Origin: UBA3910 sp002391465
GTDB taxonomy: Bacteria; Bacillota; Limnochordia; Darwinibacteriales; Darwinibacteriaceae
Assembly (NCBI GenBank): GCA_030054835.1
Contig: JASGVS010000006.1
Span: 1-64,000 of the forward strand
Direction of reading: 5' to 3'
Length of the DNA: 64,000 bases
The translations under genes and the position numbers were made by a program. Within the stretch, counting starts at the first letter, position 1, and every line of letters starts with the position of its first letter. Shown piece after piece: positions 40,350 through 48,108 of this stretch. The notes under the pieces were generated by a model, which searched no databases, was not told where the DNA came from, and was given only the letters and a program-made list of their open reading frames with translations.

Positions 40350-41690
40350 TTAGACGAGTCTATGCTCCTTGAGGAAGGCCTCCAGTACCTCTGCGAGGTT
40401 GGGTGAACCAATTTCCTGCAGGTCATAACGCACCCGGACGTTGGGCTTGTCGATTTTGACCACCCTGGCCAGGTCAATGGGAGTACCTACAATCACTGCA
40501 TCGCAGTCGATGGCAGCAATGGTAGCTTCTAGGTCAGCGATCTGTTTGGCACCATAGCCCATGGCGGGCAGAACAGCGCCCAGGTGGGGGTAGAGCTTGT
40601 AAGTTTCGGCAAGCGAACGGACTGCATAGGGCCTTGGGTCAATGATCTCTGCCGCACCGTACTTCTGTGCAGCTAACGTACCAGCGCCCATGGACATATC
40701 GCCGTGGGTGAGGGTGGGTCCGTCTTCTACAATGAGCACCCGTTTGCCGCGGATAACTTCCGGATTATCAACCTTGATGGGTGAGGCTCCGTCAATAATC
40801 ACGGCTGTGGGGTTAGCCATCCTCGTATTCGATCTGACCAGCTCAATGTTCTCCGGCGCAGCACTGTCCACTTTGTTGATAATCACAACGTCCGCCATGC
40901 GCAGGTTGACTTCACCGGGGTAGTAGGAGAGTTCGTGTCCGGCCCTGTGCGGATCGGCAACTGTGATTAACAGGTCGGGTTTGTAAAAGGGGAAGTCATT
41001 GTTGCCGCCGTCCCACAGAATCACATCGCAGCCGTCAGGGTCGTTAACCGCTTCCGCTAGGATGGCTTCGTAATCTACACCGGCGTAGACCACGTTGCCC
41101 CGTTCAATATGGGGTTCGTACTCCTCCATCTCTTCAATGGTGCAGTCGTGTTTGGCCAAATCTTCAATGACTGCAAAACGCTGCACGCGCTGGGCAGCCA
41201 AGTCTCCGTAGGGCATGGGATGGCGTACAGCTACCACTTTCAGCCCTTTGGCTAAAAGAAGCTCGGCCACTCTGCGGGACGTTTGGCTCTTGCCCGTTCC
41301 GGTTCTGGTTGCACAAACCGCAATCACCGGCTTCTCGCTCTTGAGCATGGTCCGCTTTGGACCTAAGAGTACGAAGTTGGCACCGGCTGCGTTCACAATA
41401 GCACTCAGGTTCATGGCATGTTCGTAAGGTACGTCGCTGTAGGAAAGGACACAGTCATCCACGTCGTATTTGGCAATCAGTTCTGGAAGTTCCCGCTCCT
41501 CAAAAATGGGGATTCCCTCTGGATACAGTTCACCGGCCAGTTCTGCCGGGTATTTCCTGCCGTGGATGTCCGGGATTTGGGTGGCAGTGAAGGCCACTAC
41601 GTTGTAGTTGGGGTTGTTGCGGTAATAGGTGTTGAAGTTGTGAAAGTCCCTGCCCGCAGCTCCCATAATTATCACGTTCTGCCTTGCCAT
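40350..41690 (-). CDS. Cyclic 2,3-diphosphoglycerate synthetase-like P-loop protein
   Basis: The 446-residue protein starts MARQNVIIMGAAGRDFHNFN, the conserved N-terminus of the cDPGS-like GTPase/ATPase family (VVAFTATQIPDIHGRKYP, then DVDDCVLSYSDVPYEHAM), with a Walker A-type loop CATRTGTGKSQTSR near residue 130, VRHPMPYGDL and INKVDS (NKxD-like). The archaeal enzyme makes cyclic 2,3-diphosphoglycerate, but bacterial homologues are widespread and their reaction is not settled. It has a good ribosome site (AAAGGAGGATTTTT) and likely cotranscribes with rocD, which suggests a role connected to amino acid metabolism. Confidence 0.88.
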   Translation of the reverse strand: MARQNVIIMGAAGRDFHNFNTYYRNNPNYNVVAFTATQIPDIHGRKYPAELAGELYPEGIPIFEERELPELIAKYDVDDCVLSYSDVPYEHAMNLSAIVNAAGANFVLLGPKRTMLKSEKPVIAVCATRTGTGKSQTSRRVAELLLAKGLKVVAVRHPMPYGDLAAQRVQRFAVIEDLAKHDCTIEEMEEYEPHIERGNVVYAGVDYEAILAEAVNDPDGCDVILWDGGNNDFPFYKPDLLITVADPHRAGHELSYYPGEVNLRMADVVIINKVDSAAPENIELVRSNTRMANPTAVIIDGASPIKVDNPEVIRGKRVLIVEDGPTLTHGDMSMGAGTLAAQKYGAAEIIDPRPYAVRSLAETYKLYPHLGAVLPAMGYGAKQIADLEATIAAIDCDAVIVGTPIDLARVVKIDKPNVRVRYDLQEIGSPNLAEVLEAFLKEHRLV

Positions 41691-41831
41691 AAAAATCCTC
41701 CTTTTTTCCTTTGTATCGGCCGTTCCATGCTTCCTCTATGAGTAAATTTACAAAAACCTACATAAATTTGCAACAAAATTCTCAATTGACACTTAAAGTT
41801 TACCATTACTTGGGATATTGTTCAAGGTAAA

Positions 41832-41859
41832 TTGCATTTTACCCCAGTCGTGGTATGAT
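41832..41859 (+). promoter_or_regulatory. Promoter for the secreted DcrB-like gene
   Basis: TTGCAT (41832-41837), 16-bp spacer, TATGAT (41854-41859), 36 bp before the ATG at 41895. A TTGACA at 41785 is too far away to pair with it. Confidence 0.55.
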
Positions 41860-41894
41860 AGGGAAAAGGATGAAATTGCTGGAAGGATAGGAAC

Positions 41895-42449
41895 ATGAAA
41901 AAAGAGAGGAAGTATGATGTGAAAAGAATTAGTTCACTGTTGGTTGTTGCCTTGGTCGTAGTACTCCTACCCGTCTCCGCCCTTGCCCAGTCTGGTTTTG
42001 TGCGCTATGAAAATGAGGGATTAGGTTTCTCAGTTATTTACCCTGGCGATTGGGAATACTATGAGGGTCTTATGGGCACCAGTTTCATTGCCCTATCGCC
42101 TATGGAAAGCGCCAACGATGCGTTTCGGGAGAACTTCAATGTCACTATTGAAGACCTAGGCGGCTATTCCATATCATTGGATGATTACTACACATTAGGT
42201 ATAAATCAACTAGCAGGTGCCATCATCGATTTTAAGTTAATTGGCGGCGGCGATACCGTTTTGGCTGGACGCCTAGCCAAGCTGGTTGTCTTCACAGGCA
42301 CCCAAGGCGAGCTGGAGTTGAAATGGCTGCAGGGATACGTGTTAGTGGACGACCTCGCTTACGTTATCACCTTTGTGGCTGAGAGGGACCGTTTTGACAG
42401 CTACATGCCTGACGTCTATACTGCCTTCAATACCTTTTCTGTCTGGTAG
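41895..42449 (+). CDS. Secreted DcrB/PsbP-like protein
   Basis: The ATG at 41895 follows AGGATAGGAA; a GTG at 41919 is a possible inner start. The 184-residue product has a signal peptide (VKRISSLLVVALVVVLLPVS, cleaved after ALA-Q) and a mature domain with YENEGLGFSVIYPGDWEYYEG, FIALSPMESANDAFRENFNVTIEDLGG and YVITFVAERDRFDSYMPDVY..FNTFSV. This is the PsbP-fold layout of DcrB-like proteins, which have roles in envelope or phage-uptake functions in other bacteria. It lies alone between convergent units and has its own promoter and terminator. Confidence 0.78.
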   Translation: MKKERKYDVKRISSLLVVALVVVLLPVSALAQSGFVRYENEGLGFSVIYPGDWEYYEGLMGTSFIALSPMESANDAFRENFNVTIEDLGGYSISLDDYYTLGINQLAGAIIDFKLIGGGDTVLAGRLAKLVVFTGTQGELELKWLQGYVLVDDLAYVITFVAERDRFDSYMPDVYTAFNTFSVW

Positions 42450-42480
42450 GTTACAACAGTATAGAATCTTGGAAAGAAGA

Positions 42481-42524
42481 ACACTCCTTCCTGGGGTAAG
42501 GCCCAGGGAAGGAGTGTTTTTTTT
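42481..42524. terminator. Terminator after the DcrB-like gene (bidirectional)
   Basis: Eleven-bp stem ACACTCCTTCC / GGAAGGAGTGT with an inner TGGG/CCCA extension and eight Ts on the plus strand. Confidence 0.92.
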
Positions 42525-42530
42525 CAGTAT

Positions 42531-43064
42531 CTAGAATTTCTCGGTGAAGTCCTCAGCGGACATCCAGATTTCAACGGGCTTGCGGTCTGCGGCCAGGGCG
42601 TTTACCTTGCCATCTTTCCGAGGGGAAAAGGCAATGCGCAGAAACCGCAGCCAAAAATAGTTGAGCCAAGCCCAGAGGCCGGGGGGAATCTCTTCCACCT
42701 GAAAGCCCAGTCTAGCTGCGGGTGGTGCCAGGATTGTGATTCCGGTCAGGGCTTTGATTGGCCTAGGGTCTTCTTTGAGCAGACTGCTCAGCAGGCGGAA
42801 CTCGGCGAGCAGGTCTTTGTACAGGGCCCATTCGGGGGACCTGTGTTCAGCGTAGCGGGAGAGGGAAGTGTTGCTTAGATGCAGCTCGGCGATTATATCC
42901 CCTTTGGTTAAGACCACATCTCCCACCGTTTTGTCTTCCCGCTTGAACTTCCTATAAGCCACCTTTAGGAGCTTTTGCCTTGAGTTCGGCAGGAAGCGGG
43001 CTCTAATGAGCGTTTTGTAGACATACTCCCAAATGGAGCAGATCAACCATAGCAGCCTTCTCAT
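42531..43064 (-). CDS. YkoP-like protein
   Basis: A 177-residue protein that overlaps or abuts the CapK-type gene (stop TAA then ATG after one base). It shows the pattern of the YkoP family of Bacilli: an N-terminal helix, GDIIAELHLSNTSLSRYAEHR, the DPRPIKALTGITILAPPAARLGFQVEEIPPG block and a C-terminal WLNYFWLRFLRIAF...VEIWMSAEDFTEKF. YkoP proteins are usually near polysaccharide deacetylase and glycosyltransferase genes, as here. Function is unknown; association with cell wall or lipid-linked glycan synthesis is inferred from context. Confidence 0.78.
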   Translation of the reverse strand: MRRLLWLICSIWEYVYKTLIRARFLPNSRQKLLKVAYRKFKREDKTVGDVVLTKGDIIAELHLSNTSLSRYAEHRSPEWALYKDLLAEFRLLSSLLKEDPRPIKALTGITILAPPAARLGFQVEEIPPGLWAWLNYFWLRFLRIAFSPRKDGKVNALAADRKPVEIWMSAEDFTEKF

Positions 43065-43065
43065 T

Positions 43066-44598
43066 TTACAGCGCCTCTTCCAGGGTCAACTCGTCCTTCA
43101 CATAGTGGCGCTTAATGCTCGCGTCATACTCATCATCGGGGGCAATCAGTTGAATAACCGGGGTTACCAGGTGGTTGTTCTTCCACGTTACCCTGTATTC
43201 TTGGTTATCCCGGATCAGGGTGGCCAGAATTGCCTGCAGGGCGGTTTCTTTGAACTCTTCCTGCCACTTCAGTGTTGTCTGGCTGTAATCGCGGATCATC
43301 AGCTGTACCACCAGGCGTGCGTTCAATCGGTTGTCCTCCGCCACGGAAATATAGAAGTGTTCCACGTGCTTGCGCAGTGTGTCATGTTCTAGGATAGCCG
43401 TTTCAATGTTGCCCGGAAAGACGTTAGCTCCCCCGATGGAAACTGTGCCGTCGGAGCGGCTGTCCACGTAGACAAAGGGCAGCTTAAAGGGCTGACGCTC
43501 CTTGCCGCCAAAGAGGCGGTTGATATCATAGCCGTGCTTGGCCATAATCGCCTTCATTTCATTGAAGTAAATAACCCGTCCCCGGTCGTGTACGTTGTAC
43601 CTGACTAATGGAATCTGCGACCAGTAGGTAACCACAAAGCCATCTTCATGGCGCTCAAAGTGGTGCACTAACGGATGGTACTGAAATAGGTTGGGAAGGT
43701 TAGCAGCCCGGCCGAAAATGTCCTTTGCTAGACGGGGATCCAGCGTCGCCAAGCGCTTGATCTTCATGGCTAGCGGTGTTTCGGTGGCACAAGTTGCCCC
43801 AAAGTCCGATGCGCCGTAGGCGTTGATAATGTGTTTAGATGCTGCTTCCGGATCCACACCAATGCGCTCTGCCATGTAATTGCGCCAGGCTTCCGTTGTG
43901 GACTCGCCGCCTGTCACAAACACCACATTCAGTGCCTTCCAGTCGATGTCATCCCCTTCATCCACCAGCGATTTGGCGTAGACCGGATTGCCGAAGACAA
44001 TCAGGCGCTCAAAGTGCTTACCGAAAAAGCGGATGATCTCCAAACTCTCTTCCACATCTTCACCGGGAGAGACGGTGGTCAGCTTCCGCCTATCCCGTAG
44101 GGCAAGGTCGTTGCAGAGACGGAGAATGTCTGTACCGCTCACCCACGTACCTAAGGAGAAACCCACAACTACCAAGGCAGTTTCGCCGTTGGGGTTTAAA
44201 TACTGGTCCCAGACCAAGCGAAAACTCGAGTTCGCTTTGCGTGCTTCATTGGAGCTTTTTAGCCAGTAGGAGGGCCTGCCCGAATAGCCGCTGCTGCGCT
44301 GGATAGAGTAGGCAGAACTGACTTTACCCGAAATTACCTGTTCAAACTCATTAGCCCTCAAATACGAGTCTTTATCTATGATAGGAAGCTTATGGAAGTT
44401 ACGTGTAGAGAGGAAGAAGGGCACGTAACCCAGATGCTCCTTCACCAGCCGTCGATAGGCGGGAATGGTGCTTACTGCCCGCATGTAAATGAGGGAGGCA
44501 TGGATTTTGCCTGCACCTTCAATTAGCCAGGCCGGGGCGTTAGCTGCGAAAAAAGCGATGATGAAGTGCCGGAGTTCGTTGAAGATTTTTCTAAGCAT
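43066..44598 (-). CDS. PaaK/CapK-like AMP-forming ligase
   Basis: The 510-residue protein belongs to the phenylacetate-CoA ligase-like (CapK) branch of adenylate-forming enzymes. SYSIQRSSGYSGRPSYWLKS is the Ser/Gly-rich ATP loop, INAYGASDFGATCATETPL is the adenine/Mg region (A4/A5 type), and VRYNVHDRGRVIYFN with SDGTVSIGGANVFPGNIE forms the late hinge and Lys loop. The acid substrate is unknown; family members link carboxylates to CoA or to surface polymers. It is placed with the YkoP-like gene (one-base gap) and downstream of a NodB-type deacetylase on the same strand. Confidence 0.86.
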   Translation of the reverse strand: MLRKIFNELRHFIIAFFAANAPAWLIEGAGKIHASLIYMRAVSTIPAYRRLVKEHLGYVPFFLSTRNFHKLPIIDKDSYLRANEFEQVISGKVSSAYSIQRSSGYSGRPSYWLKSSNEARKANSSFRLVWDQYLNPNGETALVVVGFSLGTWVSGTDILRLCNDLALRDRRKLTTVSPGEDVEESLEIIRFFGKHFERLIVFGNPVYAKSLVDEGDDIDWKALNVVFVTGGESTTEAWRNYMAERIGVDPEAASKHIINAYGASDFGATCATETPLAMKIKRLATLDPRLAKDIFGRAANLPNLFQYHPLVHHFERHEDGFVVTYWSQIPLVRYNVHDRGRVIYFNEMKAIMAKHGYDINRLFGGKERQPFKLPFVYVDSRSDGTVSIGGANVFPGNIETAILEHDTLRKHVEHFYISVAEDNRLNARLVVQLMIRDYSQTTLKWQEEFKETALQAILATLIRDNQEYRVTWKNNHLVTPVIQLIAPDDEYDASIKRHYVKDELTLEEAL

Positions 44599-44709
44599 GA
44601 TTTTTTTATTCCACCTAACTTATTGTATTCCGTTGTATGGCTTATCCGGTCCTTACCCAGGCGGGTCCGGATTCCTCCCTTACGGGCTGGATTGGCGGAT
44701 TTTCGTGTG

Positions 44710-45450
44710 TCACAAATCCGCTACCGTGACAAACTCATACTCCAGTTCTTTTAAGAATTCTATTATTCGGGGCAGGGCCATAACCGTTTCCCGCCCGTTG
44801 CAGTGCATGAGTACAACAGCATTGGGATGATGAAAATCCTCGATGCGCTTAATGAGGTTCTCTGGAGCGTTGCGTGTGCTATCCCAGTCAAAGGTATCCA
44901 AGGACCAGCGCACAACCTTCCAGCCGTTTTCCGCAAGGTAACGGTTGGAATCGGTACGGAGCGAACCATAGGGAGGCCGCATAATGGTGGGATAATAGCC
45001 AGTAACCTTCTCCACCGCCTCCGATGTGGGCTCCAACTCCAGTGCAACAATATCCTCATTGGTCATCTCAGCCATATCCTGGTGTGTCTTGGAATGGTTG
45101 GCCAGCAGATGGCCTTCGTCAAAGATGCGCTGGGTCATTTCAGGATAACGCACTACCTTCTCACCGAGCACAAAAAAAGTGGCAGTGACCTGCGTTTCTT
45201 TGAGAATATCGAGGATTTGTGGTGTGATGAAGGCATCGGGGCCGTCATCAAAGGTTAGGGCAATTTTAGGCCTATCCTTGGTGGGTTTTAGCATTGGCTT
45301 TTCCTCCCTGGGAATTGGTTTTGTATAAGTCTCGGGAAAGTTGTCGTTATGGAAAAGTTCATTTATAAAAAGCTGAGCTGCCCGGCTCTCGCCACTGGCA
45401 GTCAAAACTATCAGCAAAACTAAAGCAAACAGGAATGGAGTGTTGTTCAT
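44710..45450 (-). CDS. Secreted polysaccharide deacetylase (NodB domain)
   Basis: The 246-residue product has a signal peptide (MNNTPFLFALVLLIVLTASG, then ESRAA) and a complete NodB domain: IALTFDDGPDAFIT (D68 catalytic, D69 metal), LANHSKTH (H119, H123 metal), MRPPYGS, WSLDTFDWD and VVLMHCNG. It would remove N-acetyl groups from peptidoglycan or another glycan outside the membrane. ATG 45450 sits behind GGAGGCTATT. Likely transcribed with the CapK-like and YkoP-like genes about 110 bp downstream. Confidence 0.94.
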   Translation of the reverse strand: MNNTPFLFALVLLIVLTASGESRAAQLFINELFHNDNFPETYTKPIPREEKPMLKPTKDRPKIALTFDDGPDAFITPQILDILKETQVTATFFVLGEKVVRYPEMTQRIFDEGHLLANHSKTHQDMAEMTNEDIVALELEPTSEAVEKVTGYYPTIMRPPYGSLRTDSNRYLAENGWKVVRWSLDTFDWDSTRNAPENLIKRIEDFHHPNAVVLMHCNGRETVMALPRIIEFLKELEYEFVTVADL

Positions 45451-45547
45451 TCAATAGCCTCCTAAGTGTCAGAGTCAACATGTAAAAATTCGCCGCCGCA
45501 GCGTGATTCCCTGCCGCAGGGGCGAATTCGCGCTTGGGGTTTGGACA

Positions 45548-45574
45548 GAAAAACCCCCGGCACAAGGCCGGGGG
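45548..45574 (-). terminator. Terminator after fprA
   Basis: Stem CCCCCGGC / GCCGGGGG with a run of Ts on the minus strand (As at 45549-45553), ten bp past the fprA stop. Confidence 0.9.
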
Positions 45575-45583
45575 GAAGGGTGT

Positions 45584-46780
45584 CTAGCTAATATCACGGA
45601 CAAACTGTCTGCCAAACTCTTGGCAAGCCTCGAGTTCATCTTCACTGGGCACCCACAGCGTTCGCTTACCTTCGTTGACAACTTCAAAGCCCGCCTCCTC
45701 TAGATCGGCGGTGAGCAGTTTCACTGCTTCGCCGCTCCAACCGTAGCTGCCGAAGGCGGCTGCCTTTTTGTTCTTAAATTTCATGCCCTTCACCATCTCC
45801 AAAAGCCCGGCCATGGCTGACAGATACCGGTTGTTGACGGTGGATGAACCGGCTAGGACTGCCTTGGACTTGAATATCTCGGTAACGATATCGTTTGTGT
45901 CATGGACCGCGGCGTTGTAAACCTTCACCCTCACATTGGGATCCTCCTGGGTGATTCCGACTGCAATCGCTTCGGCCATGCGCCTGGTGGCATTCCACAT
46001 GGTGTCGTAGACGATGGTGATCTGGTTTTCCTGGTAGTTGTCCGCCCACTTCAAATACTGCTGCACGATCTGGAGTGGGTCTTCCTTCCAGATTACACCG
46101 TGGCTGGTGGCGATCAGGTTGATGGGCAGTTCCATGGCAAGAAGTTCGTTGATTTTTTTCTTAACTAATGGGCTGAAGGGAGTGAGGATGTTGGCGTAGT
46201 ACTTGAGTGCTTCAGCCTGCAGCTCGCACGGATCGACCAAGTCGTTGTAGAGCGATTCGGTGGCGTAGTGCTGGCCGAAGGCATCGTTACTGAATAATAT
46301 GTTCTCACCGGTCATATAGGTAAACATGGTATCGGGCCAGTGCAGCATGGGTGCTTCCACAAATATGAGTTGGGATTCGCCTATATCCAGCGTATCGCCA
46401 GTTTTGACTGTGACGATGTTCCAGTCGTGGTGGAAATGCCCCTGCAGCGAGCGTTTGCCGTTGTTGGTGCAGTAGATGGGCGTGCCGGGAATCTCCCGCA
46501 TCAGGGCGGGCAGGGCACCACTGTGGTCGATCTCTCCGTGGTTGACGATGATGTAGTCGATCTCCTTGAGGTCAATCACCTTTTTGAGATTGGTAACGAA
46601 CTCATCATCATAAGGCGACCAGACCGTATCAATTAACACAGTCTTTTCGTCCCTCACCAGGTAGGAATTATAAGATGAACCTCTGTGGGTGGAAAACTCG
46701 TGACCATGGAACAGGTCCAACTCCCAATCCACTTTGCCAACCCAAGTAACCTTTTCAGTAATCTTCTTAGCCGTGTCCAT
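45584..46780 (-). CDS. fprA: Flavodiiron protein (A-type flavoprotein)
   Basis: A 398-residue protein that reduces oxygen to water and/or nitric oxide to nitrous oxide in anaerobes. The metallo-beta-lactamase-like half carries NHGEIDHSGAL (H81, E83, D85, H86), the LHWPD motif and ATSHGVIWK; the flavodoxin half begins ITIVYDTMWNATRRMAEAI and contains GSSTVNNRYLSAMAG and AFGSYGWSGEAVK. ATG at 46780 follows AAAGGGG. No rubredoxin gene is next to it. It is consistent with a strict anaerobe coping with oxygen. Confidence 0.96.
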   Translation of the reverse strand: MDTAKKITEKVTWVGKVDWELDLFHGHEFSTHRGSSYNSYLVRDEKTVLIDTVWSPYDDEFVTNLKKVIDLKEIDYIIVNHGEIDHSGALPALMREIPGTPIYCTNNGKRSLQGHFHHDWNIVTVKTGDTLDIGESQLIFVEAPMLHWPDTMFTYMTGENILFSNDAFGQHYATESLYNDLVDPCELQAEALKYYANILTPFSPLVKKKINELLAMELPINLIATSHGVIWKEDPLQIVQQYLKWADNYQENQITIVYDTMWNATRRMAEAIAVGITQEDPNVRVKVYNAAVHDTNDIVTEIFKSKAVLAGSSTVNNRYLSAMAGLLEMVKGMKFKNKKAAAFGSYGWSGEAVKLLTADLEEAGFEVVNEGKRTLWVPSEDELEACQEFGRQFVRDIS

Positions 46781-46859
46781 CCGAACACCCCTTTCTTGCT
46801 TTCCTTAATAATACTAAATTCTTCCAGTGTAGACAAGCAAAAAAATGCTGTGAACCCCA

Positions 46860-47360
46860 TCACAAAGCCAGTTTCGCCGTTTCGACCCACCTGCCCTCTG
46901 GACTGAAGCAAAACAGGCTGATGCTGTTGCACTCAAAGGCGTATTCCGGGGAAAAACCAGCTGTTTCCTTTTGGTAACGGTCAAACTGCTGCGGCGTGAG
47001 CCTGGTCGCCAAGGTGATATGGGGGCGATAGGGCCTCCTTTCGCGGGGTATACCCGCCCGTTCGAGGGCTTTTGCCAGTTGATCCTGGGCAGTTTTGAAA
47101 TCTTCGTTCAACTCCACATTAACAAAGAGAACGCGCCTGCCAAAAGAACCTAGTCCGCAGCCCTGCACCAAAAAGGGTTTGATCCCTTGCACCGTCTCCT
47201 TAAGTAGCTTGAGCAGATCTGTCTCCTCCGATTCCCACCCAAAGGGTGGAATCAGAGTAATATGGGCTACCGTGCGGGGGGCACGAAACTTGCGGCGCCA
47301 CGCCTCGCATTCCTTCTCCAATTCCTTGGGCAGCCTGATGCCTAGAAAGAATTTAGCCAC
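46860..47360 (-). CDS. thpR: RNA 2',3'-cyclic phosphodiesterase (2H superfamily)
   Basis: The 166-residue product begins at the GTG at 47360, nine bases after AAGGAG. It has the two HxTx catalytic motifs of the LigT/ThpR family, AHITLIPPFGW and PHITLATRL, and the conserved FFLGIRLP start. These enzymes open 2',3'-cyclic phosphates of RNA; a role in tRNA metabolism is usual. It is divergent from the TetR gene at 47527. Confidence 0.92.
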   Translation of the reverse strand: MAKFFLGIRLPKELEKECEAWRRKFRAPRTVAHITLIPPFGWESEETDLLKLLKETVQGIKPFLVQGCGLGSFGRRVLFVNVELNEDFKTAQDQLAKALERAGIPRERRPYRPHITLATRLTPQQFDRYQKETAGFSPEYAFECNSISLFCFSPEGRWVETAKLAL

Positions 47361-47526
47361 CAAACCTCACTCCTTGTTGTGATCCTCTTTCGTGTGCTGT
47401 ACCCATCTTCCTTCGCTGCGGCGAGAAATATTTAAGAAATATTAATGGTTAAATTAACATCAGATTAACAGCAGAGGTATATAATAGAAACACAGATTCG
47501 AACGGTCGTCCGATTGAAAGGGGTTG

Positions 47527-48102
47527 ATGGCGGTGGAGACGAGTCAACAGGAGAAGATTTTGGATGCGGCCTACCATTGTATTGCTAAACAGGGTTATGC
47601 CCACGTTACCCTGCGCCAAATTGCCAAAGAAGCGGGGGTGGCGGTGAGCCAGATCAGCTACCACTACCAAAACAAAGAGGGTCTGCTCTTGGCTGTGGTT
47701 ACCAGGGCTGCCAATAAATACCAGGAGTATCTGCAGGATTACCTAAAGCCTGATATGACCCCCAAAGAAAAGGGAGATACACTAATCAGGTTGTATCAGC
47801 AGCTGTTGGAAGAGGACGTTGAGTTGTTTAGGGTCCTCTATGACCTAGTCGGACTGTCGCTCTGGTCTGAGCCCTTTAGGCTGGAAGTGAAGGAAGTGTT
47901 TGAGGGCATTACGGAGCAGATTACGACAGAAGTCTTCACCGATGAGCTCATGGGGGAATTGGGGTATGTTTACAGTTCCAAGACCCTAGCCAGTGTGTTC
48001 TTTGGCGGCCTGTTCGGGATAGCAATTCAGGCGCTGCTGGAGCAGGAAAACGAAGACATTATCAAATCGCTCAGTGCTCTGGTTGTGATTTTCAACAAAT
48101 AG
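47527..48102 (+). CDS. TetR/AcrR-family transcriptional regulator
   Basis: The ATG at 47527 gives 191 residues. The helix-turn-helix is complete: QEKILDAAYHCIAKQGYAHVTLRQIAKEAGVAVSQISYHYQNKEGLL. The rest is an all-helical ligand domain with no recognisable specificity. It stands 6 bp before an MMPL-type exporter and probably represses that operon, binding a signal that the pump exports. An AACGGTCGTCCG segment just upstream (about 47500) could be its operator, though it is not a full palindrome. Confidence 0.9.
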   Translation: MAVETSQQEKILDAAYHCIAKQGYAHVTLRQIAKEAGVAVSQISYHYQNKEGLLLAVVTRAANKYQEYLQDYLKPDMTPKEKGDTLIRLYQQLLEEDVELFRVLYDLVGLSLWSEPFRLEVKEVFEGITEQITTEVFTDELMGELGYVYSSKTLASVFFGGLFGIAIQALLEQENEDIIKSLSALVVIFNK

Positions 48103-48108
48103 GATGGG

